The notes under the pieces were generated by a model. The model was not told the origin of the DNA. It ran no database searches and saw only the letters and a program-made list of their open reading frames with translations. From Xestospongia bergquistia (Eukaryota > Porifera > Demospongiae > Haplosclerida > Petrosiidae), in assembly GCA_963965975.1 (NCBI GenBank), contig OZ014411.1, forward strand, positions 4,263,001 to 4,327,000: a DNA stretch of 64,000 nucleotides. Reading direction: 5' to 3'. Of this stretch, positions 11,164 to 24,199 are shown piece after piece (within the stretch, counting starts at the first letter, position 1; the number at the start of each line of letters is the position of its first letter). The translations under genes and the position numbers were made by a program.

Positions 11164-14100
11164 AAAATACTATGGAGTGGTTTTTAATTCAAAATTCACC
11201 TCTCTAAGGTCTTGTTACTTCTAGGGATCTCTACAAGAACCAACAGATGTTTATTAAAATTTGAAACTTAAAATTGATCACTAGGTTAAAACATACCTAT
11301 TTTGAACTGCTAGACAAAGTGATTTTAACAATCCTCTGAGAAGTAAAAGTGATACATATTGATGTAACATTCAAGAGAAATCACTAAACAAAATGAAAAG
11401 TCGTGAATTAAATAATCTGTATGCCCACTACTAATCCTACATGTTTATAAATTGTATTGTTGACTATGATAATTTTGAAATATTGTTTTATGTCGTGTGT
11501 CTGTTGTCATAACTAGTCACATGGTAAGTAGGGTAAAAGGTGACATGTAACTATTTGTAATTGTCAAATGTTTTGATGCTAGATGAAATGTTTGTTATAA
11601 TAGAAAAGGTATCTTTATAATTGACATCCATTAGCCAACAATGACATAGTAACTAGTATATTGTAGCACTTAAAATAATTGTTAAAATGGTATAATTTTA
11701 ATAATTATTCTTACAACAGTTATAACTGATGTGTAATAAGTGGTGGACAGGGAAGATATAGTAACACAAAAATCTAGAACATTAGGTAAAATTAAGATTG
11801 ATATGATAGGGATCAGGATAAATACCGACAGGGTCTAGTGTACTATTCTCAAAGATGAAATTGTGCTGTGGGTGTAATCTGTTGGTAGACTGACACACTT
11901 GACATTTTAAGTCCTGGCCACCACAAAAACAACAACAGAACAACTTAGACCACAAAATGATTGAATTTCATTTTAAATTGTGCTTGAAGTAGTTTCCTAA
12001 CATTCTAAAAAGTTAAAAAGAATTATTTGGCAGTAAATTTTACTTTGTTACTCATAAAACTATACTGTTGAGTTAATGAATAAATATAAGTGACATAGAT
12101 GCATAAATAAGACGACCATTTGATGAATAAGTTTAAAACGAAAGTCTATTGTACATGTAAGAACACATGAGTATCATTATTTAATTAGAGAATAAATATA
12201 AATCACTTGCACACAACGTGTGGCAAGTATATTTGCTTCTTTAAACATGCAGAGGTACATGTGTATGACCAGACATTTATTATTAATGGTATATTATAGA
12301 TGATGTTTGAATAACACTGATATCATCTGCATTATATTACTGTTTATTACACAATATCCTAAATAATATTATACATTCACATTTACTGGAAAACTCAAAA
12401 TATTCATGGTAAGTTGAAAAATTTATTTAGGTTTCACAAAGGAGGTCTTGTTAGGATCAATAATATTAACTTCTCTCTCTCTTTTAAACATAGTATCTTA
12501 GCAAAAGAAACACGTCCTAAAAAATGAAAGCTAATATCCTTTATTAAGAAAACAAAGAAGTTAAACAAACATCAAATTGATTTACAATGTAATTATTTGC
12601 ATCCACTCAATCAATTCCTTTGCCTGAATCATACTAGAGAAAATAAGATGATCATATCTCTACTGTCCTGATATTAATATGAATAATAGATATTTTAAAT
12701 TGTAAATAATTAAGATAGATGAATAAACTCAGTAGAGCTGATTGAATAAATATATTATTATTTGACTGTATATTTAGTATATGCACACAGAAACATAATA
12801 TGGACAGAGTGATGAATGGATAATAAATTTTGCTTCATATTGGATCTCATATTGTTTCTTTTCCATTTACATGTTTATTTATCTTTTACCTGATGTTTTT
12901 ACTGACAGTGTTAAATGTTTCTTCTGGTTTTCATGGCTGTTGAGTCAAGACGAATTTCCCATCCAATGTTAATTTAAATTTGTTACTTGCATTTAAAAAA
13001 AATAATTGACTTATGGACTACTACACAATCTGTTCTTTGAAGTGTTATATATTGTTTATGACTGTGCTGACAAGTGGGATATTATATACTGATGACATTT
13101 AGAATTATCAATATTGATCAATAACTTTTGTTTGTGACAACATAAATTGCTAAACAGAGTTGCTATGTCTTAGCTATTTAGAGTGTAAACACTGTATTAA
13201 TTTCCCCTTCCTTTTTGTAGTTGCACACATTCACTAGATATATCTTTGCTCTTTATAAACTTTGCCTGTCATATATATAGTATTGGCTTTGTGCTTATTT
13301 TCATAATTCTTGATTACACAAAAGAAAGTCTATAATATGGACTTCTGTTCACATTTAGACAATTTGTAAAAAAATCAATTTGAATTTAATGGGTAACATG
13401 AAGTGTATATTTACCAGTAGAGTAGTTCTCGATAGTAAACTGCTCAAAACTGCTAAGTTTTTTGAAGCTTTTCAAAGGTACTCACTTTGATCCTATCTAT
13501 AAGTTAATCTCCGGTTATTTGGCTTCATTGACAACCCTATAAAGCTATTAAATGAATGCTCCCACTTTGATTTTGATTTGCAAAAGATTTACTATATATA
13601 TATATATATATATATATATCACATTGAAAATGAAAGACTGGACTCTCTTTTCAGGAAATCTGGTTGCACCAGATTCACCCAATGACTTTCAAGAAAACAT
13701 ACATTTAATAATATTCTACTTCTAAGATTAGTAGTTATTATTAATAAAATCAAGAAGTATGCATACACACTAAATGTAATAATACGGATCCAAATTACAA
13801 AAGACTGATCTATAGCATTAATATTAGTGTAACAAGAGTATGAATGTGGTTGTTAGTATGAAAAGATATAAAATACTTTTGCAATTGTGTACATTGAAGT
13901 CAATTTATTCATTGACCTAATTGTCTCTTGATGTCAAAACATGAAACGTATACCAAAATTTTTACATAATGCAATATCATATAAAATATTTTGAACACAC
14001 TGGCAGATGCTACAATTAAAAGACCATGAATCACCTACTAAACAAAATTATATTAAGTATATACTAAATCTGTATTCTTTTATATTATATTGTCACACCT

Positions 14101-14269
14101 AGGTCATTTACTAAAATTCTTCTCAAAACCCTTTTTAATAACACTCTCAGCATGTATAATTATCATTTTAACTTCTAATGATCTAAAAGTTTAATACAAA
14201 AGCAAACAAAAACAAGAAAAAATATCTATTTTTAGCAAAGTAATTTATGATTTATTTTTGGTGTCAATG
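11164..14269. other. Intergenic, partly duplicated with 4060-5290
   Basis: 11164-12470 has no recognised feature other than a short end fragment of the second foldback family near 11410-11440. 12480-14269 matches 4060-5280. A TA dinucleotide tract lies at 13592-13619, in sequence absent from unit 1. No gene seen. Confidence 0.45.
13592..13619. repeat. TA microsatellite
   Basis: About 13 uninterrupted TA units. Confidence 0.9.
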
Positions 14270-14753
14270 CTAATCAAAGATGTAGACACCTTTCAGCACA
14301 AGTTTTCTTCTTTCTGTTGTTGAGTCATTTTTTGAACAACAGACTAAACAACAACAACAGAATACAAAAGCAGCAATGAAAAAAATCACACCCATTGTAA
14401 TAGTTAATCCATAAATAAAAGCATCATTCCCTGAGCCTAAATAAAATATTATATTCTAATCAATATCGCTATGTCAAAGAATGTACAGTCACCTGAATTT
14501 GCTTTGTTACATGTACTAAGAGTTACATGTGGGCCATTTGCAGGAGATAAAGTGAATTCTGCAGGTGAGTAAATTATAGTCATTTTTAAAAATTTATTTA
14601 CCACATTCCAAAGAGACATCTTTACTATGATTACAATTAGTATACTGAAATGATGGACAACTCTCACAATTAACAAGACAAGTCTCAGAATTTGAACAAT
14701 GAACATAATCCAACCATATAGGCAAATAAGTAGAGCCAGCACTATAACCAAAA

Positions 14754-14789
<36 letters not shown>

Positions 14790-15574
14790 GTATAAACAAT
14801 CAACTTACTAGACTGATTCATAATTATAACGAAAATAGCCTGAATATCCTAGCTGTTTACAGGCAACATTAGCATCATTTGCACCAAAACTATTACGACA
14901 CACTGTTCCCCAATATCCATTACAATAGATCTCAAGACGACCTTGATTAGAATAGGTTCCATTCAGTAAGCGAAGTTGTCCTGAGTAAGGACTGCTATCC
15001 CAGATCTTGGTTGTATCTGAATAACATATTTAAAATACCAGAAATAGATCATAATACTTACAACAAACAACAAAAGCATCATGAATATCTTTGTTACAAT
15101 AACTACTGTGTTGAGATTTGTAATAACACTGAAGCAGAACAAGGTAGCTTCTGGAAGGACAGTAAATGTCTTCTAGCAGACTTTGAGCTGGGTCTTCTCC
15201 ATATCTATTAGTTATATTACATATTCAATGCAATGTAAGGAAACTCACATTGTTGTACTTCCAGCATTACCATATGTAGATGCCCCCATAAAGGATAGTT
15301 GATGACATATCACATTAGCTTCATTAGAGCCAAAAGGAGAATAATCACAGATGTTACCCCAACCGTCATTGTAGTAGATCTCCACTATACCTGAAGAAAA
15401 TGCTTGGTTTCGTGAGTAAGTATTATTTCTTATTAGGCGAAGTGCTCCGATACCTATAAATGATTATAACATAATTTGTCTATGTTAGTACTGTATACTT
15501 GTACCTTCTCCATTAATCGTTGAAAACAGAGAAAGAAATCCAATAAAAATCAAAGAGAGTTTCATTGTTGCCAT
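14270..15574 (-). CDS. SRCR-domain type I membrane receptor A (332 aa, 7 coding exons)
   Basis: Coding exons, all with GT-AG borders: 15505-15574, 15249-15453, 15062-15204, 14809-15016, 14602-14741, 14493-14558, 14270-14436; total 999 nt including the stop. Exon 1 encodes a signal peptide (KLSLIFIGFLSLFS). Exons 2-3 encode SRCR domain 1 (GALRLIRNN, WGNICD, ANVICHQL; six Cys). Exons 4-5 encode SRCR domain 2 (GQLRLLNGTY, WGTVC, NVACKQLGYSG, DVSLEC). Exon 6 is membrane-proximal. Exon 7 encodes one transmembrane segment (about 284-311) with a run of Cys at its inner face and a short cytoplasmic tail. SRCR receptors bind microbial or self ligands, and this is an orphan member. A 5' UTR intron is likely (acceptor at 15590, donor at 16274). 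Intron 4 carries an ATT microsatellite (14755-14789). Confidence 0.88.
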
Positions 15575-18513
15575 AGGTAGTTAGAAAAGCTATAAAAAAG
15601 TAACTGTTATTACATATTGATTTATCCAACTTCAGTTTTATGAATGTATTGTTTAAATGTTTAGACAGTGTGGTTATATGGAAATTATTGTGTCAATGCT
15701 ACAATATAGTAGTATAGGTCTGGCATTACTGCCCCTTTGCTTAGAGAGGAAGAGTCTGGTGACATGCTGGAATGTAATTATGGTCATGATTAGTACGTCA
15801 TTTTCTGACAAAAAATGTGGGTGTGGTACACAGGTGTTTACTAAAACCCTATTATCTTGTCTTTGTTGCTTCGAGATGTGAAAGTTACTTTCAGGTGATG
15901 GCTCCAAACTCACAGACTTTAAATATCTCTCTGTTCTTAGGAGTAGTTATGTATTTATCTTAACAATTTATTAGGCAGGCCTAGCTGTTTGCGATATTAC
16001 TTAATGATATTTGTCATAAAAGAAAGAACATGCTACTTAACTGCTTCAGTGTGTGACAAAGAAGAATGAGTTTGATATATGCGTGTCATCAGACACTTCC
16101 AGATTCTCTTTAAGGAATGAGTGGTAATGTCAGACTAAGTAGTATATATAAGGTGTTTCTAATTATTCTCACAGGAACCACAATGCATGCATATGAAACA
16201 ATAAAAATAGATCACATTTATCATTAGATATCTTAATTTGTCAAGACAAAGTGCTTCACATTACTCACACTTACGTTTCCCTGCAGTAAAACAGTGTAGT
16301 CCCTTTTCGCTCTTGAGAAAAGCAGTAGTTTTACAGGCTGATTTATAGGCTCAGGATCCACTAAAACCAGTGACAAGGAGATTTTTTTAGTCTTATTAGC
16401 GCAATGTATGGTATTTTAGGGCTATAATATGAAACGCCGTTAGTAAGACTTGGATGACTTACTAGGTAGAAACAGTGCGCATGCTCATTTGTAATGTGTT
16501 GAAACTCAAAAGTTGTTACGAGTATTACAATATTTAACCCTGATATCCAGTTTTGCGTTGTGATTGGAGAAAATATATTGATTAAAGAGAGAAATAATCC
16601 AGAGGCACTTTTTAAAGTCCAAGACTAAACATTTACTCAATGAATAATTAGTCAGGTACTATAATACTGTGTACAATTAAAGATCATGTTGCAGGTATCG
16701 TAGGAAATGAATGTTGTCAGAGTACTTCAGTTTGAATAAGGATACCTTTGTGTTTGATATGTCTCAAAGTCATTCAGTATTAGCACATCATTGCTACATA
16801 TGTAAAGCAGATAAACAATCATAGGAGACATGAAATGTTTGAAAAATGTCTTATAATCACCATGCATGTAAATGATCTTTTGATTGCTATCTTTTAAACA
16901 TTGTGTCGTATCATAGTATCTCTATCTTTTAAACATAGCGTTATGTCAAAAATCACATATATTGACTATAAGGATACATAGTTATACTGTCATCTTCACA
17001 TTTGTTACAATATTTATGATTATTTATGGGACACACTTGGATACATCTAATATGCTTGCATGTATTATCATAATAATATGAGTATATCCTCAATTCCGAG
17101 TTAAAAAACTAAAACCAAACATTATTTTATCTAATTAGTGATATATTAACATATAAAATGGTCATTGCACTATTTGAATAATTTGTTAATGCTGAAATAA
17201 GGACGCTCAATACTAAGCATGGCATTGTGTGTTTTTCAAAATAATATATTTATAGGATTATATAAGCAAATCAGGCTACTGTATATTTGTAGATAATGTA
17301 CATGAAAGCTTAATACTATTAAATATACAACTATAACTATGTCAAGGTCACTCACCAACAGTTATTAATATTAATAAGAAATCATATAAAGGCCACTGTA
17401 TTTTTTTATATATAAAACCATCTCTTACTTTGAAGTACTACATTGTCATCCACTCCAAAGCTAAATGAGTTGACAGTGATAATGTTCTGTAAATCAAACA
17501 ATCATTTGTGCACTATTATGGTATAACATAGTGAAGCATGTTTTGTGTAAGATTGACTGATGTATGACCACAATGTGGGATAGGAAGCCTTTATCTGCAT
17601 TAAGAGTTGACTTAATCTTAACAATTCTTGGAATTATTATCAAAACATGGAATATATTGTATGTTTTCTTGGAAGCCAGTGATTATCTCACACTCTTTGA
17701 ACATCATATGCCAAATATAGTTTATACATTTATCTGTGTATCTTCTATTAAGTCTTGGAGACATTGGAAATATTAAATCACTATCTCAAGATATGTATTT
17801 GATGATAGATATACATAATGAAATAGCGTTATCATTATGAAGTTATAAGTATATAATAATTATTATTAACAAAATAATAGTATGAATAAATTATATACAA
17901 ATAAATTTCTTGATGTCATAGCAGGCTCTTGTTTATCTGTTGTAGGTGCATTCACTTTAAATTTATCTTGAATATATTTCCTGTTATTCTACTTGATTTA
18001 TAACCCTAAAAAGCAATTTAACTTTGGCTGCATCATTTAGATTGATTCAGGAAGTTTACTTGACATCATTTTTCTTTAAAAATGAATTTAATAAAGTACA
18101 AGCAGACACAGAAAATACTGCTTATCATCGTAAAATCTTCTTGTGTTATGTATATTTTGTAATGAGGGCCAGTCCAGTTGGTAAAAGTTGTTATGATTTA
18201 TATATTGATTCCCAGAAAACACGTTGTAATAATAATTAATCATTTCTGAGAATATTTATTGTTATTACAGTAAAATCAACAAATATGTATGAATATTCAC
18301 CATTATTATATTTAAACTGGCATAGAGTAGATCCAAACTACAATACTTTTAAATCTACATTTGTTTAGCATGTCTTTGAAAAGTTTGACAACATAATGAA
18401 TATGCATATTATTTTTTCATTTTTTAAATAATCCAAAAGTAAGTATAAGTCCAAAGACAATCAACAGAAAGTATTAATACATCTATAAAATGTACTTGTT
18501 TATATTCTAAATG
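15575..18513. other. 5' flank of SRCR gene A and 3' flank of SRCR gene B
   Basis: A non-coding 5' exon of gene A probably ends at 16275 (donor GTAAGT on the minus strand), giving a leader intron of about 685 bases. The equivalent donor in gene B is at 20038. No other gene was recognised. 16600-18400 is AT-rich without recognisable structure. Confidence 0.45.
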
Positions 18514-19801
18514 TCACTGGTATTCCCATTCATAGACAACGAGACGTTGTTTTGGAGCCTGTGCCTTATGTTTTGCATAACAGTAAGCACAGCAAATGCA
18601 CACTACAAGAAGGCCAAAAAGGCCAAAAATGATACCAAAGGCAATGCCCACATCTTGAAGAATTGAGTCCCTCCCTGTATCTAAATATGGCATGTAAAGT
18701 TATATTCCAATTGCTATAAAAACATGTACAATTACCTGAATTTGTATTGTTACAGGTAGTAAGAGTCACATGTGGGCCACTTGCAGGAGATAAGTTGAAT
18801 TCTGCTGGTAAGTAAGTAACAATCATTTTTAATTTACTTACTACATTCCAAAGAGACATCTTTACTATGATTATAATTAGAATATGGGAATAATGAACAC
18901 CTCTCACAATCAACAAGACAAGTGTCAGAACTTAAACAATGAACACTATCCAACCAAATAGGCAAAGAAGTAGAGCCAGCACTACAACCAAAATATTATT
19001 ATTATTATTATGTATAAACAATCAACTTACTAGACTGATATATAATTATAACGAGAATAACCTGAATATCCTAGCTGTTTACAGGCAACATTAGCATAGC
19101 TTGCACCAAAACTATCATGACACACTGTTTTCCACTGTTCATTACAATAGACCTCAAGATGACCTTGATTAGAATAGGTTCCATTCATTAAGCGAAGTTG
19201 TCCTGAGTAAGGATTGCTATCCCAGATCTTGGTTGTATCTAAATAACATATTTAAAATACACAGAGATTGATCATAATACTTACAACAATCAACAAAAGC
19301 ATCATGAATATCTTTGTTACAATAACTAGTGTATACGTAACTATGATAACACTGTAACAGAACAAGGTAGCTACCAGATGGACAGTCAATGTCTTCTAGA
19401 ACAGTCGGAGCTGAGTCTTCTCCATATCTGTAAGTTATATTACACATTCAATGCAATGTAAAGATTCTCACATTGTTGTACTTCCAGCAGAGCCAAAAGA
19501 GGAAACACCAGTAAACGCTAGTTGATAGCATATCACATTAGCTTCATTATAGCCAAAAGAAGAATCATCACAGATATTACCCCATTTGCCACCATAATAG
19601 ATCTCTACTATACCCGAAGAATAGGCTTGTGTTGTAGAATGGAGACCATTTCTTATTAGGCGAATTGCTCCAACACCTTTATTATTATTTTGATATATAT
19701 ATATAGGAATGCTTCTAATAATTTTAATAACTGTATTTACCTTGTCCATTGACTGTTGAGATTAGGGCTAAAAATCCAATAAGTGTTGACATGAATTTCA
19801 T
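18514..19801 (-). CDS. SRCR-domain type I membrane receptor B (329 aa, 7 coding exons)
   Basis: Coding exons: 19741-19801, 19472-19676, 19285-19427, 19031-19238, 18842-18981, 18736-18801, 18514-18680; total 990 nt including the stop. The architecture is the same as receptor A: signal peptide (MKFMSTLIGFLALISTVNG), SRCR 1 (GAIRLIRNG, WGNICDD), SRCR 2 (GQLRLMNGTY, NVACKQLGYSG), a membrane-proximal exon, one transmembrane segment and a short tail. Exons 2-7 have exactly the lengths of gene A (205, 143, 208, 140, 66, 167). The extracellular exons are close in sequence, while the transmembrane and tail exon is unrelated (here AYCYAKHKAQAPKQ), suggesting different signalling or an exon swap. The last acceptor could also be 6 bases further in, keeping the frame. 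A leader intron (19813-20038) is likely. Confidence 0.88.
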
Positions 19802-22634
19802 TGTTATTACAGCTAAAATGACATACAAAAGTAAACAGGTATATTAGTTGGTAATACATAATGATGTATCTCTAAAGTTCAAACGTGTTGGTTATGTAAT
19901 TTCTATGCAATATTTAAGATAATATAGATGATCTTTGTGCGAGTCTAAATTCATGATATAGGAAAAAAAAGACGAAAGGAAGACAGCATATTTTTCAGTA
20001 CCTATCACAGCAAAGAGTTTCAGAGTACTCATACTTACATTCAATAGTAGGAAAAATGTGCTAGACGTCTATCCCTTTGTCTCTTGTGCGGTAGCGCTTT
20101 TTCAAGTTTCGTTAATAGACTAAGGATCCGCCAAATGATGAGGAGATTCTCGTTTGTCGTATATAACAAATGGCCTGATATGGCATGTGCTTTACCACAT
20201 AATTTGTGCGCATGCGGATTACAAAATAACGACATTTATTCACGTAATGTGGCTCCATACACGTTAATATGAAGCTCTGTTTTGGCTAAAAAGTGGATAT
20301 CATAGTACCAGTGCAGATCAACACTTTCAAAAGCAGATACCTTATGTAAAATCATAGCTTTATGTACAAACAATTTTAAAGTCTTCTCAGTAGCTTTCAA
20401 ATTATCATAACTAAATGGAAGAACAAGGAAGAGGATTTTGTCATCCTTACACTGGTAAGTAGTGCCATAGCATTTGTTCTATTGTCTTATTGATATTATG
20501 GCATTAGTCTTATGAAGATATGCAATCTAGTGTATCTAATTCTGAAATTGACCATTCAATTCCTGTTGACATATCAGAGGTATCGATAAAATACAATAAT
20601 TACTCTCAATACTATAGTCTTCTCCTTTATATGAACAACTGAGTCAAGTTAATTAACCAAGTAATTCAACCTCAATTGTAGCAATTAACAGAAACCAACT
20701 AGTTAGTTTCAGTGAATACAACTTTCATTATAGTGATAATAGTGTCATATTTCACCTAATCTTTAGTCTTTTTGAATGTTACAATCACAAAACAATGATA
20801 ATCAAGCATCAATTGTAGAACCAACTTTGTTCTTGCAGTATGTACACACTTTTCTATATCTCCTTTATTGTAATAGTATGTTATACAGAGTCAGGGATGT
20901 ACTATGTGCAACAGTTACAATCCCACTTACAATATGGACCATGTCATTATACTCCTATTCAATCATGTATATATAATAATGTAGCTCAAATATACATACT
21001 AGTAACAGTGCCAGCTATGATTCTTTGATTTTGTTAATGGTAAGGGTGTTTGTCATAATCAAGTCAATGACTTCCATGTAATTTAGGCTAAACAATAGGT
21101 GTACTCAAAGAGAAACTGTCAGACGATATAGTTATGACTTGCATGTTCTTAGTTTTGTGATTGAATATTGATATCCCAGTATGAGGGGTAGTGGCATTAT
21201 TATATTTTTTACAATTTTGTGGTTGTTTGTTTTCATATATACTATAATGTAAATTATATGATAATCGTGCTATGTTCATTTCTTCATATATATATATATA
21301 TATACTATATGTTATTATATTACTATATACAAGATGTTTACAGTAAGTTCCAATATTTAATTATAAAGGTGTTGACAGTATGGTATATAAAAGTTGTTTT
21401 GACTAAAAAACATGAAAATAAGGTTTATGTGTATTAATTGTAACTATTAGTAAAATGATACTTTTAAAACAATCTCACAATTAACATATATATATTGTAT
21501 ATAGAATGTTAATTTTGTTGAAATTTAGTTTGTAGTTGTTATTCATTTGTTCACATTGATAGTATTACTAAATTGACAAACTAAAATGGTTCCAAGCATT
21601 TTCTTCTTGGGCCAATTCTAGTTTACTGAAGATTGCTTATATTAACTGGAAATTATCTCACCTAGAGTGTATTGTCTCCAATTTACAAAACCAGGCATCA
21701 AAGAGGTTCAATTTTTTTAACTTGTATGTAAAGTCTGTTAAAAACTGGTGTAAACATTACTATAACACTAATTGTTGCAAAATGTAGCTGGTAAATTTAT
21801 TACAATGTATGTTTATTGATTTATAAGTGATAAAGCACTAACAGCACAATAAATTAGTAACGATATGCATCCATGACATGGATACTGATAGATATCTAGT
21901 ACATATACTCAGTATGCTATTAGTGTATGTCCATTAGTACATATATCTATTGGGTATCTATCAGTATCTTTATACTGATAAATACTCAGTACATAGTCAG
22001 CATTTATTAGAGTATGTTCTCTATCTTTAGATAGGCTATATACTTGTAGCTACCTTTACGTTACTTTTGGACTATTTTTTAGATTAGTATTAGGTTACTT
22101 TTTTAAAGCTATTAATTATTATTAATTACATTACTATTATGGCCACCTTTGGCAACATTTGGACTACTTTTAGGTTAACTTTAAGCTACTTTTGAAACTA
22201 TTTACTATAGTAAGTTATAAATGCTATATATCCCTTAGTTTACAAAATGCATAGCCTAGAAATGAATAGATCTTTAAAAAAATCGTATTTGCAAAATTGT
22301 GGATAAAATTGTTGTCATTTTTTCCAGTTTATACAAGGGGCACTTAGCAAAGATATTGAGCAATTGATGCTGATATTCGAGGTATGTCTGTGTTGCATTT
22401 AAAAGATATAAGCTTGCTTATTCTGTGTATATGAAAATGAGTTTTTATGATATCCTCTTTTTGAGGATGTTTCAAATGAGTGGCGCGAGAATGTTTACCT
22501 CCGCGTACATTGTTGTTATTGCTATAAAATAACAATATTTCACAAAAATAATACTACAAACTAAGCAACTAGTGTATGCACTTAAACGTATATCAATGTT
22601 GGTGTCATCAAGATACTGAATGACTGGCTGTTTC
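19802..22634. other. 5' flank of SRCR gene B, then AT-rich spacer
   Basis: The leader exon of gene B probably ends at 20039. 20100-20280 has more CpG than its surroundings and weak similarity to 16300-16450 upstream of gene A, so it may be the promoter. 21280-21305 is a short TA tract. 21880-22020 has short cryptic repeats of GATAC/GTACATA type and 22050-22200 has repeated CTACTTTT-like runs. No gene seen. Confidence 0.4.
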
Positions 22635-23687
22635 TTAAACTTTTGTGATACCAATAGTCATTTTTTGATTGGCTTTTGTTGGAAGATTATACTCAATGAC
22701 GTAATTTTCATATTTTTTAGTTTTGAAATTTGCAATTGTAGTAGTGTAAATAATGTCTTTAGTCGTAAAAGTCTCATAACTACATCCATTATAACATGTA
22801 TAGTCATGTTGAAATAGCTGTTGGATGCCTGCTGCATGGAATCGATTGTATAGGCTGCAACGAGGATGGCCATATTTTGAAGGTAATCCACTACTGGAGA
22901 ACACTGAAATTGGATCGATTGCATTGAGGAAACTATCGGTATTAGCCTTACCATTGTCTGCTCCATGATGAGACAGACGTAACACATCTGATTTAATATT
23001 ACCTGAGCACTTAAGGAAGTTATTAATGAATTTTACGCCTCCTTCGAAATCTCCAGGTAAGAAAACTGTGTTCCCTTTGTAGCTTAGTCGCATTACAATA
23101 CTATCTCCATTTGGGCTATAATCGTCTGGATCTGGACAGTTATTGTATCCTGAGGCCTTTATTTCTAAAGCTGCAGCTTTTCCACAAATTGTGATTGTTC
23201 CACATGGACAACATGATTTAATTTCAGTCGTTTTTAGTCCTGGTACTTTAACCCCATATCTAGTCCAGGGACAAGAGTGGTACACACGTGGATATGGCTT
23301 TCCTTGAGCTTTCAGAGAAGTCAGAAAAGGCTTTAGTAAGTTAGTGTGGTCTAAGTCTGAGTGAGTGAGGAAGATTGCTTCAACATTCTGTCCATTAAGG
23401 TAGTTGATTAAGTCTTGTTGACTGAACCCAGTATCTTTCTTTGAGCCAAGATCAATGATTGTTATATCCCCTTTAGGACACTGGATAACAGTGCAGTCTC
23501 CTTGACCAACTGGAAGAGCAAAGATGTTGATGTTTCCATCTGCAGCAGGAAGTTTTGGTACTTGTGGTTCTACATGAAAGAGATTAAAGAAGTTGGGTTT
23601 TTCATATAGAGAATAACGTATTGGGTTTGCTTGTGTATGGAAAGCAACCACAGAAAAAACTACAAGAAATTGTAGCAGAGATGACAT
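22635..23687 (-). CDS. Secreted metallo-beta-lactamase-fold hydrolase, ComEC/Rec2-like, intronless
   Basis: A 350-aa protein in one exon. Residues 1-20 are a clear signal peptide (LLQFLVVFSVVAFHTQA), so it is secreted or lumenal. The body follows the metallo-beta-lactamase fold: a strand block ALPVGQGDCTVIQC with IIDLGSKK (about 57-84), metal motif T-H-S-D-L-D-H at 108-114, a GD pair at 212-213 (LPGDFEG), SHHG at 239-242 and a late His in KYGHPR at 274. Order and wording match the C-terminal domain of bacterial ComEC/Rec2 competence proteins, where the domain is thought to act on the non-transported DNA strand; some relatives are phosphodiesterases or nucleases. All likely metal ligands are present, so activity is plausible, but the substrate is unknown. 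Extra Cys pairs (159-163, 298-302) fit an extracellular, disulphide-bonded form. TATATATA lies at about 23717-23724 just upstream. The lack of introns and the bacterial-type fold raise the possibility of horizontal acquisition. Confidence 0.82.
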   Translation of the reverse strand: MSSLLQFLVVFSVVAFHTQANPIRYSLYEKPNFFNLFHVEPQVPKLPAADGNINIFALPVGQGDCTVIQCPKGDITIIDLGSKKDTGFSQQDLINYLNGQNVEAIFLTHSDLDHTNLLKPFLTSLKAQGKPYPRVYHSCPWTRYGVKVPGLKTTEIKSCCPCGTITICGKAAALEIKASGYNNCPDPDDYSPNGDSIVMRLSYKGNTVFLPGDFEGGVKFINNFLKCSGNIKSDVLRLSHHGADNGKANTDSFLNAIDPISVFSSSGLPSKYGHPRCSLYNRFHAAGIQQLFQHDYTCYNGCSYETFTTKDIIYTTTIANFKTKKYENYVIEYNLPTKANQKMTIGITKV

Positions 23688-24199
23688 TTTTTAAAATATT
23701 TCAATAGTAGATCGAATATATATAATCTTTATTCTGCTCGAGTTACATCAAGTAGCAAATCTTCCTTCACAAAGTGGATGCTTCTTTCCTGTGTTGATGG
23801 GATATTTGAGGACAAATTGTATTTTATTAGAGTTGCATTATAATAACATTGAAAGAATATCAAATGATGAGGGAATAAGGAAGAAGTTGATTGCATGTTT
23901 ATTACTTCTGAATGGTTTGGCAACATACTATTGATGTATATTCGATATTCCCTAGCAAATGATAAAAAAAGATGATGTGAGAAGGTAGCATTATTATAAT
24001 AATATGCTATAAGTTTTGCTTATTGATCAACAAAAAATGTAGAGGATACAGAAAAGGTATATATCTATAAATCAATGTTTGTAAGAAATTTATAAGCAAA
24101 GTTGTAAACATCTTAACTATTTCAGTTATTAATATATAAAACAACTGTTTGTTCACCAGCTCATTTTAAACTCTATATTAAATAGAAATTTTCTAAAAT
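23688..24199. other. Spacer, no gene seen
   Basis: AT-rich sequence between the hydrolase promoter and the 3' end of the NLR relic. Confidence 0.4.
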
